NCBI RefSeq assembly: GCF_001610875.1
Contig: NZ_CP011272.1
Coordinates: 1,469,988 to 1,533,987 of the forward strand
Direction: 5' to 3'
Length of the DNA: 64,000 bases
DNA from: Pirellula sp. SH-Sr6A
Lineage (GTDB): Bacteria > Planctomycetota > Planctomycetia > Pirellulales > Pirellulaceae
The translations under genes and the position numbers were made by a program. Each line of letters begins with the position of its first letter. Position 1 is the stretch's first letter. Shown in pieces: positions 51,550 through 60,026 of this stretch. A model generated the notes under the pieces. It was not told where the DNA came from. It saw nothing but the letters and a program-made list of their open reading frames with translations, and did not search any database.

Positions 51550-53769
51550 ATGGTCGCCTCTGATGATGACTCGCCTGGCGATCGGTACCGACGCCGGAAG
51601 GAGCGGGAACGACAACGCCAGGCGGATCAGTCCCGCGAGGGTCGCGATATTGGCCCCATCCCGAAGGTAAAGGATGCGAAGCTCCGGGAACGGTGCATCA
51701 AGTCGTTTCGAGCGTTCTGCGAAGTTTGCTTTCCTGCCAAATTCAAAATCGACTGGTCTCCGGATCACATCGAGGTTCTCGCCCGGATCCAGGCCTGTAT
51801 CGTCGACGGCCAGCTCTACACGTTGGCCATGCCGCGTGGATCCGGGAAAACGACCATTGTTCAGGTCGCATGCCTCTGGGCGATTCTCACCGGCCGTCGA
51901 AAGTACGTCGCACTCATCGGCGCCGATCGCGACGCGGCAATCAAGCTCTTGGTGGCCCTCAAAGCCGAACTGGAATCTAACGACCGGCTGCTCGAACTCT
52001 TCCCAGAAGCGGTGTTTCCGATCCGAGCCCTACAGGGACGCGGGAACAAGGCGATTGGCCAACTTCACCTCGGCAAACGCACACACATCGAGTGGAAGGG
52101 GCCTCGGATCGTTTTCCCGACCGTTCGGGCCAAAGTAGACGAGGACGCGGGAAAAGGCCCAAAACGGCCCTCAGCCGCGAAGCGAAAGAGCACCAAAGAA
52201 CCCCCTGTGGCTGAAACGGAGGTCGATCGCGAGGAAAATGGAGTCGATCGCGCAAACCTCACCCCATGCTCGGGTGCGGTAATCGAATGCTGCGGGATCC
52301 TCGGGAGAGTCCGGGGAATGAACCACACGACGCCTGCCGGAGAGCAAATTCGGCCCGACCTATTCGTGCTGGACGATCCCCAGACGGACCGTTCGGCCGT
52401 CTCGACGAGTCAGGTCAACCGAAGGCTTTCCATCATCACCGGTGCAGTACTCGGTTTGGCGGGGCCCGATGTCGCGATCGCAGGGTTCGCAACGGTAACC
52501 GTGATCGCCAAGGATGATGTCGCGGATCAATTGCTCGACCGCGAGAAGTTTCCCGATTGGCAAGGAAAACGCTACCAGCTGGTATACAAGTGGCCAGACC
52601 GTATGGACCTATGGGAACAGTACGCTGTTCTCCGGGCCGAAGGCCTCCGGACCGAAGGTTCGTTTGCCGCAGCGACCGAATGGTATCTGCAGAATCGCGA
52701 CGAGATGGATCGTGGTTCCAAAGTCTCTTGGGACGGACGGTACAAGCCTGGCGAGATATCCGCCCTCCAATCCGCGTTCAATCAGAAGCTCCGATCCCCA
52801 GCGACGTTCGACGCAGAGTTTCAGAACAGTCCGCAGGATCAAACAATCGATGTCGAAATGATTTCGATCGAATCGATCGAATCGAAGATTTCGAACTATG
52901 CCCGCAGCGAGCTCCCGATCGAAGCGAATCTCATCACCGCCTTTATCGATGTTCAGGGCCAACTTCTGTATTACATCGTCGTGGGATGGGAGAAAGATAC
53001 TTACTCCGGATGGGTACTGGAGTATGGCACCTGGCCGGAACAAGTCGCGAAACATTTTTCCCTTCGAAACGCACAATCCACGCTCACTCGAAAGTATCCT
53101 CGCCGTGGGCTAGAAGGGCGTTTGACGGCTGGCCTGAATGATTTGATCAACTACTTGGCGGAATGCCGTTACTCGGTACCGTCCCAACAGTCCGACCCTC
53201 GCACCGCGTCAATCGAGTTGATCGGAATCGACCAGGCCTGGGGACCGTCGACCAAAACGGTGAGGGCTATCTGTGCTGGCCATCCTAAAAGGCAATTGCT
53301 GCTCCCATGCCAGGGTAAGGCCTTCGACGTCGGGGCGAGGAACCTCAACGAGTGGGCCATCAAACCGGGTGAGCTTCGAGGTGACAATTGGATCGTGAAA
53401 CACAGCACCGACGGTGGTCGCCATTGCCTCGCGGATAGTAATGCGTTTAAATCATTCGTGAATGCACGGCTAAACGTCGCGACGGGTGACCCTGGGTCGC
53501 TCTCTCTCTATCGTCCACGTTTGGCCACCGAACATCGATTGATCGCGGAACACTGGCGAGCGGAAAAACCGCAAACCCGATCCGACGGGGATCGAAGTAT
53601 TGAGAAGTGGGTATTGCCTCCAGCCAAACCAGACAACCACTGGTGGGACGGGCTTTATTGGAGTGCAGTACTCGCGAGCATTCGCGGTGCACGACTTGGT
53701 TCGATCATCAAGTTGGAACCGAAACGCGTGAAGAAGCCAAAGCGAAGGCCAACAAAACTCATCGCATAG
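51550..53769 (+). CDS. terL: Terminase large subunit
   Basis: A 739-aa DNA packaging motor. Walker A PRGSGKTT lies at 95-102 (with TLAMPRGSGKTTIVQVACLW) and the Walker B-type strand DLFVLDDPQ about 271-279. The nuclease half has LITAFIDVQGQLLYYIVVGW (metal-binding Asp) and IELIGIDQAWG. Between the two is a basic, low-complexity stretch (GKGPKRPSAAKRKSTKE) not typical of the family. It lies more than 17 kb from the portal gene, an unusual layout. No small terminase was recognised; the 82-aa or 89-aa genes downstream are too weak for that call. Confidence 0.88.
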   Translation: MVASDDDSPGDRYRRRKERERQRQADQSREGRDIGPIPKVKDAKLRERCIKSFRAFCEVCFPAKFKIDWSPDHIEVLARIQACIVDGQLYTLAMPRGSGKTTIVQVACLWAILTGRRKYVALIGADRDAAIKLLVALKAELESNDRLLELFPEAVFPIRALQGRGNKAIGQLHLGKRTHIEWKGPRIVFPTVRAKVDEDAGKGPKRPSAAKRKSTKEPPVAETEVDREENGVDRANLTPCSGAVIECCGILGRVRGMNHTTPAGEQIRPDLFVLDDPQTDRSAVSTSQVNRRLSIITGAVLGLAGPDVAIAGFATVTVIAKDDVADQLLDREKFPDWQGKRYQLVYKWPDRMDLWEQYAVLRAEGLRTEGSFAAATEWYLQNRDEMDRGSKVSWDGRYKPGEISALQSAFNQKLRSPATFDAEFQNSPQDQTIDVEMISIESIESKISNYARSELPIEANLITAFIDVQGQLLYYIVVGWEKDTYSGWVLEYGTWPEQVAKHFSLRNAQSTLTRKYPRRGLEGRLTAGLNDLINYLAECRYSVPSQQSDPRTASIELIGIDQAWGPSTKTVRAICAGHPKRQLLLPCQGKAFDVGARNLNEWAIKPGELRGDNWIVKHSTDGGRHCLADSNAFKSFVNARLNVATGDPGSLSLYRPRLATEHRLIAEHWRAEKPQTRSDGDRSIEKWVLPPAKPDNHWWDGLYWSAVLASIRGARLGSIIKLEPKRVKKPKRRPTKLIA

Positions 53770-53779
53770 GAGAGAGGCG

Positions 53780-54028
53780 ATGCCAGCCAAACCAATCAGG
53801 GCAGGAAAAGCGACAGGCCAACCAACGCGGCGGAGGCAATCCGTCATCCGCTCGATTCTCACCTCCCTAGATCGCTCGCTTCCCGACTACTCCGGCGAGC
53901 ATCTCGAAAAGCCAGTTCTGACAACGATCGATAGGATCGAGCTCAACCGGGGTCTGATTACCGGGGAGTATGTCGCGATGAATCGAAATCTGCTCCGTGC
54001 CATCATCGACTCCTTGGAGGCCAAATGA
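53780..54028 (+). CDS. Hypothetical protein, 82 aa
   Basis: A small basic protein beginning with AGKATGQPTRRRQSVIR. The middle has a SLDRSLPDYSGEHLEKPV stretch. The stop overlaps the start of the next gene by 4 bp. No family recognised. Position after terminase suggests a packaging or regulatory accessory. Confidence 0.55.
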   Translation: MPAKPIRAGKATGQPTRRRQSVIRSILTSLDRSLPDYSGEHLEKPVLTTIDRIELNRGLITGEYVAMNRNLLRAIIDSLEAK

Positions 54029-54294
54029 ATCGCACACGCGCGCGTCTCAACAAAGTTGGCTCGGCATGTTCCGTTCTGTTCGTTCGGGTCACTCCCGGCG
54101 AGCTCGCCGAGATGCACGATTCTGCCAAAGAGCAGAATCGGTCCCTGAACTCCTATGCGCGCTCGAGGCTAGGATTGCCCGATCGGCGTGGGTATCGCTA
54201 TCGCAATGGAGCAACGAATGCCACGCAAGAAAGCGCGAAAGACCGCACGCCCAACGATCAAGAGCCGTCGGGGAATCCCCAATCGGAAGTATGA
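54025..54294 (+). CDS. Ribbon-helix-helix-like protein, 89 aa
   Basis: The centre SVLFVRVTPGELAEMHDSAK, then EQNRSLNSYARSRLGL, has a strand followed by two helices ending in the typical Arg-Leu-Gly-Leu, as in Arc/CopG-type proteins. Those bind DNA as dimers, so this may be a late-phase regulator. Its C-terminal tail is polar. Overlaps both neighbours. Confidence 0.6.
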   Translation: MNRTRARLNKVGSACSVLFVRVTPGELAEMHDSAKEQNRSLNSYARSRLGLPDRRGYRYRNGATNATQESAKDRTPNDQEPSGNPQSEV

Positions 54295-54487
54295 AGAATG
54301 TGCGGTGAGGGGATCGCGTTGCCCTCGCTGCTGTAGTTCTCTCCGGACAAAGTACTACCGAAAGCACGTATTCGCCTACGAAGGCGTTTCCAAGGACGGG
54401 GACCGCTTCAATCGGGTCGTGTTGAGGTACTGCACCTGCACCAAATGCCAAACCCCTCGTTGCGATCGCAGTTACGAGTTGGTTTGA
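54218..54487 (+). CDS. Zinc-ribbon protein, 89 aa
   Basis: Start ATG 54218 has GGAG; it overlaps the previous gene by 77 bp. After a very basic N-terminus (MPRKKARKTARPTIKSRR) a four-Cys ribbon follows: RCPRCCSS and TCTKCQTPRC. The pattern resembles Ogr/Delta-like late activators of P2-type phages. A role in late transcription is possible. Confidence 0.6.
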   Translation: MPRKKARKTARPTIKSRRGIPNRKYEECAVRGSRCPRCCSSLRTKYYRKHVFAYEGVSKDGDRFNRVVLRYCTCTKCQTPRCDRSYELV

Positions 54488-54663
54488 GCTTCTAAAATTG
54501 CCAATCGCTAATTGGCACCAAAAAAACTTGGGAATTCGTGTCCCATTGTAAAAAATCGAACGGGCCTCGCGTTCTTAATGGTAGGCAGATTCACCCATTT
54601 TGAGAATCACACAACCGTGTGTTACGTTCGGGTGATCGGATATTTAGAAACACGAAAGCCGCC

Positions 54664-54699
54664 CCCCATGTCTCAACGCTGCTATGTTCGGACATGGGG
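54664..54699 (+). promoter_or_regulatory. Stem-loop 24 bp before a small membrane-protein gene
   Basis: CCCCATGTC (54664-54672) and GACATGGGG (54691-54699) form a 9-bp stem with an 18-base loop. No T run follows, so it is not a simple terminator. It lies within the 236-bp gap after the zinc-ribbon gene, close to the ribosome site of the next gene, and could control its translation. Confidence 0.5.
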
Positions 54700-54723
54700 A
54701 GACGGCCTCCTGGGAGTCTCAGT

Positions 54724-54915
54724 ATGAACGACGGAAATAGACATTGGCAAGACTGGGCTATCGAGTTGATTAAGCTTGCAAGCAGCGTGTTGATCGTGAT
54801 CGGTGCTTGGATGAAAAACAAAGAACGATGGTACGGGCCTCAACAAACGTCCCAAACGAAGCCTGCTAGGTCCAAGCCAAAGGAACGGAATAAGACTCGC
54901 GCGCGTGCTCGATGA
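54724..54915 (+). CDS. Small membrane protein, 63 aa
   Basis: Start ATG 54724 has GGGAG 8 bases upstream. IELIKLASSVLIVIGAWM (residues 13-30) is a single membrane helix; the rest is strongly basic (KPARSKPKERNKTRARAR). It resembles small phage holin-like or superinfection-type membrane proteins. No family. Confidence 0.55.
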   Translation: MNDGNRHWQDWAIELIKLASSVLIVIGAWMKNKERWYGPQQTSQTKPARSKPKERNKTRARAR

Positions 54916-55010
54916 AAGTAGGTCGAAGTGGTCTTGCTGTGGAAATCTCGCATCAGAGATACACACGCCCCCATTGATGCACAGCTTGACTCCTAACGAA
55001 AGTTCTGACC

Positions 55011-55712
55011 ATGCCCCGAACCGCAAGCAAGGTTTCCCCCTGCGCGAACACTGCCTGGCGTCCCGCAGCTCGCCCGCCCCTCCCGCTCAAGCCCTACTAC
55101 AGCAAGGAGGGTATCACGCTCTACCACGCGGACAATCGCCACATCCTCCCGTACCTCGACACGTTCGATTTGCTTCTCACGGATCCGCCGTATGGGATCA
55201 AAGCGGACCGATGTGGCGGACGTCAACAAGCGAAGAAAGGAAAGGGGACGTGGCGTGACTATGGAGACACCAACTGGGACGAATCCCGCCCACCGGCATC
55301 GGTCTTTGCGTTGATGCTCGAGCGCACCAAGCAACAGATCATTTGGGGCGGAAACTACTTTTCCGATTACCTCACGCCCTCCATGCGATGGTTGGTATGG
55401 GACAAGGGCCAGCGCAAGTTCTCGCTCGCAGATTGTGAGTTCGCCTGGACCAATCAACGAAAGGCGGCTCGAATTTTCACGTACTCGCGCTCGAAAGCCC
55501 TACAGGATGGAAAGGTTCACCCGACCCAGAAGCCACTTGCATTGATGGAGTGGTGCCTCGGGTTTGCGAAAGATGCCCGCACGGTCTTGGATCCATTCGC
55601 TGGATCCGGAACGTCGTTGCTTGCGTGCAAACGGTTAGGCATGACGGCCGTTGGAATTGAAATCAACGAAGCCTACTGCGAAGAAGCAGCAAAGCGATTG
55701 GAGGCGAGCTAA
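55011..55712 (+). CDS. Phage DNA methyltransferase (beta-class, DPPY)
   Basis: A 233-aa enzyme. Motif IV is LLTDPPYGI (about 56-64) and motif I DPFAGSGTSLLACKRLG (about 187-203) lies C-terminal, the order of beta-class N6-adenine or N4-cytosine methyltransferases. A TRD-like part with WGGNYFSDYL lies between. No restriction enzyme is next to it, so it probably protects phage DNA from host restriction, such as the nearby type I system. Reaction on A or C cannot be told from motifs (DPPY favours adenine). Confidence 0.88.
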   Translation: MPRTASKVSPCANTAWRPAARPPLPLKPYYSKEGITLYHADNRHILPYLDTFDLLLTDPPYGIKADRCGGRQQAKKGKGTWRDYGDTNWDESRPPASVFALMLERTKQQIIWGGNYFSDYLTPSMRWLVWDKGQRKFSLADCEFAWTNQRKAARIFTYSRSKALQDGKVHPTQKPLALMEWCLGFAKDARTVLDPFAGSGTSLLACKRLGMTAVGIEINEAYCEEAAKRLEAS

Positions 55713-55713
55713 C

Positions 55714-55764
55714 AAAAAAACCGGGCCGAGTACTGGTTTAACCCAGAGCGCGAACTCGGACCGG
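55714..55764 (-). terminator. Terminator of the leftward early operon
   Basis: On the minus strand CCGGTCCGAGT pairs with ACTCGGCCCGG and is followed by TTTTTTT. It lies between the convergent methyltransferase gene and the DUF4326 gene, and would end the long leftward early operon. Confidence 0.8.
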
Positions 55765-55837
55765 CCCCAATTCCCTAATCTTTCGATCAGGAGTCTGGGA
55801 CGGAGCTTACCTGCGAATTAGCTCCCGCGTCAAGTCG

Positions 55838-56155
55838 CTACAGGTTTGACCAAATTAGAAGCATATCTGCATGGCATCGCTTTTCCGGGGGACAGTAGCA
55901 AGCGAGGTTTTTACCTTTGAGCTCATCCATATGCTCAATGATCCAAAGTATGCGTTGCCCTTTCTCAAAATCCATCCACTCCGGAACATGGCGTAGTTCA
56001 GAACAGCACTCGACCGCTTCGTTAAACTCTGATGCGGATCCGAATGGATTTCCCCACGGACCTGGACGAGTTACGCAAACCGTGTTCGCCGGTAGTCTCC
56101 ATCCCTTGACTCGCTTTCGTTGAATTCGCATCGGTTGTGTGATCAAGTCAGACAT
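55838..56155 (-). CDS. DUF4326 family protein
   Basis: A 105-aa protein starting at ATG 56155, with GGAG 7 bases upstream. The family pattern is RPGPWGNPFG (residues about 32-41) and the end LACYCPPEKRCHADMLL, with two Cys and a His. DUF4326 appears in many phages and bacteria, function unknown (possibly a nucleotide- or ADP-ribose-related fold). Last gene of the early operon. Overlaps the DUF5131 stop. Confidence 0.8.
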   Translation of the reverse strand: MSDLITQPMRIQRKRVKGWRLPANTVCVTRPGPWGNPFGSASEFNEAVECCSELRHVPEWMDFEKGQRILWIIEHMDELKGKNLACYCPPEKRCHADMLLIWSNL

Positions 56156-57203
56156 GTTCAACTCCGATCGATGAATGGGGGAATTCATCATGCACTTCCC
56201 CGTCTAGTTTCCGGCCCGCGTAGTGCTTTCCCACGTTGATCGAAATCTCGCCATCGGGCCATTCGTGAACGGCTCCATTGTTCCCGCCCTGGCTCGCAGG
56301 TAGCCACTCGCCCCATTGTTTGAACAAAAACGGAACGTTGTGCTTCTTGCATTGTTCGCTCAACCCTTGAAACCACGCCGGATGACTTGGCCGAGCCTCT
56401 AAGCCGCTCTCGCCGCCCGCTATAACCCAATCGATCCCCAACGGCGGATAGTCGCAATCGCACCCTCCGATATCGTCGCAGTTGCGACATGCGTTAGCGA
56501 TTGATCGAAGGTCGACCGGCCCCAACAAGGGTTCGCAGGAGAGAAACAATACAGGCGCGAATTTGCGGCACTTCATCAACTCAGGAAGTCGCTTCTCCCC
56601 GAACTCCTGATTCTCAACCGATGTACCAAGCCACACGTTTGTCCGGTACCTGGATCTCATTCTATCCGCGTGGCCCATATAGTTTGGCATTGGGTGTGAA
56701 ACCCACAATGAAGGCCAGAACCGAGGAATGTTCTCCGGTCTCTTGGTGAGCAACAACCAATCGATGCTTGGGGTCGCGTCGATCACCTGAAACAAACGCC
56801 GCCGGATATCGTCCAAATGCAGCGGTGTTCCCGTGTTCGGATCGTCAAGTACTTCTTTGTATCCCCAGCACTCATCATTTCCATCCGGAACATTCATTCG
56901 CCACATTGGGACTCCGGAGGAGTGGTGCACCTGGCCTGTCCAATCTTCAAACACATCCGCGAGGGATGCACAAAAGACCCGGTAGCGAACTCCCTTCTCT
57001 CTTGCCTCTCGCTCCCATTTCATCGGCTTACGCCAGTACTCCTCGCCGGTAACAACGCGTGTTCCATGCTCCCCCCACCTCGCAATTCCTAATCTCCGAT
57101 CCATGTCGCGTTCCGCATAGCAGTACTTGCACGCGGGGCTTACTTTGACGCATCCCATCCACGGATTGAATGTGTGCGTGGCCCATTCAATTTTTGTGTT
57201 TTC
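56148..57203 (-). CDS. DUF5131 / phage Gp37-Gp68 family protein (second copy)
   Basis: A 351-aa protein. ENTKIEWATHTFNPWMGCVK, then PACKYCYAERDMDRR gives the same Cys-x6-Cys-x2-Cys-Tyr cluster as the protein at 15202. The later shared marks are FCASLADVFEDW, DWLLLTKRPENI, WLGTSVENQE, LFLSCEPLLG and WVIAGGESG. It has two CxxC-like extra Cys (ACRNCDDIGGCDCD) near 240, absent from the first copy, and no TcmP partner nearby. Start ATG 57203 is used, as the frame upstream overlaps the next gene. Confidence 0.88.
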   Translation of the reverse strand, partial: ENTKIEWATHTFNPWMGCVKVSPACKYCYAERDMDRRLGIARWGEHGTRVVTGEEYWRKPMKWEREAREKGVRYRVFCASLADVFEDWTGQVHHSSGVPMWRMNVPDGNDECWGYKEVLDDPNTGTPLHLDDIRRRLFQVIDATPSIDWLLLTKRPENIPRFWPSLWVSHPMPNYMGHADRMRSRYRTNVWLGTSVENQEFGEKRLPELMKCRKFAPVLFLSCEPLLGPVDLRSIANACRNCDDIGGCDCDYPPLGIDWVIAGGESGLEARPSHPAWFQGLSEQCKKHNVPFLFKQWGEWLPASQGGNNGAVHEWPDGEISINVGKHYAGRKLDGEVHDEFPHSSIGVEHV

Positions 57204-57258
57204 CATTGCCAGTCTCTCTCCTCTTCGTTGCCCGTACTCAGTCCGCACTGACTGCAAT

Positions 57259-57519
57259 CTAAAGATTCGTGTGTCCATTCAACGCTTCGTGGACTCGCAT
57301 CTTCCATTCGGGTTTAGGAAAACCACGTGCGTATAAGTACGCGATCAACTCACCGACACCAAACCCGCCACGGCATTCACCCTCTACCAGTGCTTGCTGA
57401 GGTTGAAAGACGTGAGAATAGACCTCGTACGCTGCCATATGAACCGATTCCGCAATTCGCGACCGTTCATTTCGGCGCGGAACAGACTGTACCGGCTTGC
57501 TCGACTTTTCATTTTGCAT
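57259..57519 (-). CDS. Hypothetical early protein, 86 aa
   Basis: Start ATG 57519 has GGGGGAG 8 bases upstream. Helical with ERSRIAESVHMAAYEVYSH and a C-terminal GELIAYLYARGFPKPEW. No family recognised. Same operon as DUF5131. Confidence 0.55.
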   Translation of the reverse strand: MQNEKSSKPVQSVPRRNERSRIAESVHMAAYEVYSHVFQPQQALVEGECRGGFGVGELIAYLYARGFPKPEWKMRVHEALNGHTNL

Positions 57520-57591
57520 AAATACGCTCCCCCATTGCGGCCCACTTCGGTGCACGTTGTTAATTGATGCGTTGTTCAAGACCGCTGTTGC

Positions 57592-57882
57592 TCAATCTTC
57601 GAAAGCTCGTTTGATAGCGGCCTTGCTCAATCCAATTGCCTTGCAGCCCGCCTCGGTTGCCCGGTAGTAGCGATTCGTGCTGTTGTTGATCTCCCCGCCT
57701 CGTTCTGCCAATCCGTAAGACACCATTTCCTCCCATACATCGCACGTCGGAGTTCCGATCACCGCGCAGAAGTGATTCCTATAGCCGTGCTTTGATTTCC
57801 GAACGCGTGCTCCTGCCCCAAGCGTGTGCGTCAAAAGACGAACCCACTCTTCCGGCAACTCGACTTTCGTTAATTCGCTCAT
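57592..57882 (-). CDS. Hypothetical early protein, 96 aa
   Basis: ATG 57882 follows GGAGGA and overlaps the upstream stop. It contains SKHGYRNHFCAVIGTPTCDV, then WEEMVSYGLAERGGEINNST, then RYYRATEAGCKAIGLSK, which reads like a small winged-helix phage protein found in many temperate phages. A DNA-binding role is likely but unproved. Confidence 0.6.
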   Translation of the reverse strand: MSELTKVELPEEWVRLLTHTLGAGARVRKSKHGYRNHFCAVIGTPTCDVWEEMVSYGLAERGGEINNSTNRYYRATEAGCKAIGLSKAAIKRAFED

Positions 57883-58112
57883 CATTCCTCCGATGCGATG
57901 GTGCAAGCCCGCTTTTCTATCTGTGCAACTCGAATTGAAACTTTTGTCCGACGGCCGTCGAACACTTCCTCTACCGTTACGTCCGGCGCTCCCACGCGTC
58001 TCGCGACGTCAACACATTCCGCGAGTACGGACCAAATCGGTTCTGGGCCCGGAGGAGGTGTGAACTCACGAAAACCATCTGGAAGCGATCGTATTGACCT
58101 AACTCTTTGCAT
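57882..58112 (-). CDS. Hypothetical early protein, 76 aa
   Basis: Start ATG 58112 with GGAG 8 bases upstream. Pro-rich N-terminal half (FTPPPGPEPIW) then a helix VLAECVDVARRVGAPDV and a TVEEVFDGRRTKVSIRV strand. No family. Confidence 0.5.
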   Translation of the reverse strand: MQRVRSIRSLPDGFREFTPPPGPEPIWSVLAECVDVARRVGAPDVTVEEVFDGRRTKVSIRVAQIEKRACTIASEE

Positions 58113-58353
58113 GTACTTGCTCCGAATCGTAGGCGGGGATCGGGCTAGTGTTCTTGGAGTACTCGGTAACCGAATACTCCATCTTCCGTCGCTCTAAGTG
58201 CTCGATCTCACCTTTCAACGACTCCGCGTCGCACCAAACATGAAATCGCCTTACGTCTTTCTTTCCATCGCGTTCCGCCTCGATGTGGTCCCATTGCACC
58301 ATGTAAACCACCTCAGGCGGATGTTTCGATGTCCAAGTTGTGAATGCACTCAT
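58099..58353 (-). CDS. Hypothetical early protein, 84 aa
   Basis: ATG 58353 is in an ATGA overlap with the preceding gene; the longer frame upstream duplicates that gene and is not used. It contains KHPPEVVYMVQWDHIEAERD and an acidic middle. No family recognised. Confidence 0.55.
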   Translation of the reverse strand: MSAFTTWTSKHPPEVVYMVQWDHIEAERDGKKDVRRFHVWCDAESLKGEIEHLERRKMEYSVTEYSKNTSPIPAYDSEQVHAKS

Positions 58354-58913
58354 GAATCGATCAAACTCCTCGCCGCAGGCAGAGCGTGATACATGACTGA
58401 CCAGTCTGGGCCAACCACCCATTTGCAGGCCGCTTCGCATTGCCTTATCCGAAGGCCAAATTCGTCATCTTGAAGCCATTGGGCACATTCCCAATAGAAC
58501 CAGCGATCGAACAACCGTCCGATCGCTAAATTCGCTGCTGGGGACCACGAGCAGGGTGAATGCTTGATCCGATCATGAATGTTTGGTTCGCGTCCACCTA
58601 GATCGTTGTAGAGAACTCGTTCGATCGGCTGATGAAACAATTTGTCAGCAACCCTCCAGCGCTGAAGCACAACGTAGGTGGACGAGTAGATGCCTGAACC
58701 ATCGCATCGGTAGCAGTCGTCATACTCGAAATGCCTGCCGGATCCTCCACATGACCAACAAGTCTGCACGATGCGTTGCAAATCGGTTCCGTCTTTCACT
58801 CCAAATCGCTGGCAGATTAGCGACTTGATCGGATAGAAGTGCATCTTCGAAATAGGCGCCGTGTTGGCAGCCCAAAGCACGTGGGCCAATCGCCGAATTC
58901 GTTCGCGAGTCAT
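58350..58913 (-). CDS. DnaJ-type zinc-finger protein, 187 aa
   Basis: The segment TCWSCGGSGRHFEYDDCYRC, then DGSGIY, has two CxxCxGxG-like repeats, the zinc-binding pattern of DnaJ-type proteins. There is no J domain. The rest has KHSPCSWSPAANLAIGRLFD and several Trp. Possibly a phage protein that handles partner proteins or binds DNA. Starts right after the stop of the P-loop gene. Confidence 0.65.
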   Translation of the reverse strand: MTRERIRRLAHVLWAANTAPISKMHFYPIKSLICQRFGVKDGTDLQRIVQTCWSCGGSGRHFEYDDCYRCDGSGIYSSTYVVLQRWRVADKLFHQPIERVLYNDLGGREPNIHDRIKHSPCSWSPAANLAIGRLFDRWFYWECAQWLQDDEFGLRIRQCEAACKWVVGPDWSVMYHALPAARSLIDS

Positions 58914-59339
58914 CTAGTAGGCCCCATTTCTGGCGTGCTCGATCGCGTCTCGAATCTCTTGCCCAATCGAAACATGGTTGCTCGCAAACTCGATTGTTTC
59001 CCCTTCAGGCCCAATCAACTCCACCATTCGGAAATGAACACCGATTGCGATATGAACTTCAAAGCCTTTCGGGATTTCGTCTGCAATCGGCGTTAACGCA
59101 CAATCCAATTCGGTAGCCTGCGATCCGGTGGCATCGGAAACGATGCCCTCGGGAGGATTCGGAAATGGTTTGTACGGCCACTTGAACCCTTCTGCATGCT
59201 CGCGGTTAAGCCATACGGTCCTTTCCGCTGACTCCCCAACCATTCTAACGACACAGCCAATTTTTCTTAACTTCTCGGCTATGAACAAGGCTGTGGACGT
59301 CTTTCCGCAGCCCCGAGGGCCTGTAACTGATATCTTCAT
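58914..59339 (-). CDS. Small P-loop protein, 141 aa
   Basis: MKISVTGPRGCGKTSTALFI begins the protein with a good Walker A (GPRGCGKT, 7-14). No clear Walker B or sensor follows: the rest has two beta-rich segments (ATELDCALTPIADEIP, then FRMVELIGPEGETI). It may be a minimal nucleotide-binding protein or a kinase-like fold that is incomplete. AAGGAG precedes the start. Confidence 0.6.
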   Translation of the reverse strand: MKISVTGPRGCGKTSTALFIAEKLRKIGCVVRMVGESAERTVWLNREHAEGFKWPYKPFPNPPEGIVSDATGSQATELDCALTPIADEIPKGFEVHIAIGVHFRMVELIGPEGETIEFASNHVSIGQEIRDAIEHARNGAY

Positions 59340-59351
59340 TTCCGACTCCTT

Positions 59352-59615
59352 CTAGAACTGATATTCACTCTTCGGTACGCTCCGCGACTCGCGGTTAAGC
59401 GGTAGCTTTTCACGGCGGGCACATTTTCCGCAGTACTTCACCCACTCCATGTGGTACTTCTCGCCTGGCTCAATGATTCGATGACATTCATCGCACTCAC
59501 CCGCGTTCGAAATGCGAAGCTTCTCCGCGCAGAACTTACAAGTACTGAAATCTTCGTATCGATCGACGATTGCGAAATCCGAACCGCATTCGACGCATGC
59601 CTTTGGCCGCTGCAT
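59352..59615 (-). CDS. Zinc-ribbon protein, 87 aa
   Basis: ATG 59615 has AAGGAG 6 bases upstream; the longer frame runs into the next gene. It carries four CxxC pairs: ACVECGSDF, TCKFCAEK, ECDECHR and YCGKCARR, enough for two zinc ions. A nucleic-acid-binding adapter is likely. No family name. Confidence 0.65.
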   Translation of the reverse strand: MQRPKACVECGSDFAIVDRYEDFSTCKFCAEKLRISNAGECDECHRIIEPGEKYHMEWVKYCGKCARREKLPLNRESRSVPKSEYQF

Positions 59616-59625
59616 GGCTGCTCCT

Positions 59626-59976
59626 TTACTCGTCTTCAAGCCCGAGCTCTGGCTGCCTGGCGTCGGTACCGGAGGAAGCGAAAACCAAGTGCATTCGCTT
59701 GTCCATGATCTTCGGAGTGAGGGTGCACTCACGGCCCTCGTGGCCTGCGATGTTGTGTGTGACTTTGTATTCGACCTTTACTCGGTCCAAGTCGTTCTGA
59801 TGGGCACAAGGGACAAACGACATCACGAGTGTGAGCTTCCGGGTTCGATCGTCGTGTGGACGGTCGTTCAGGTCGGAGATGATCAGTTTGAGGTTGGCAG
59901 CGAAAGCAGCGGCGAGGAGCCCATCATCGAAGGCACCCAAGTTTTCAAGAGTCAGGAGTTGTGTTTGAGCATTCAT
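59626..59976 (-). CDS. Hypothetical early protein, 116 aa
   Basis: Helical start (NAQTQLLTLENLGAFDDGLL), then beta strands with TRKLTLVMSFVPC and VKVEYKVTHNIAG. A basic end. The gene is between DUF2303 and the zinc-ribbon gene. No family recognised; it may belong to a ssDNA annealing or replication module. Confidence 0.55.
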   Translation of the reverse strand: MNAQTQLLTLENLGAFDDGLLAAAFAANLKLIISDLNDRPHDDRTRKLTLVMSFVPCAHQNDLDRVKVEYKVTHNIAGHEGRECTLTPKIMDKRMHLVFASSGTDARQPELGLEDE

Positions 59977-60026
59977 TTTGATTGTGACTTTAAGAGAGTG
60001 AAAGAACGGGCGTGATGGGAATGGAA

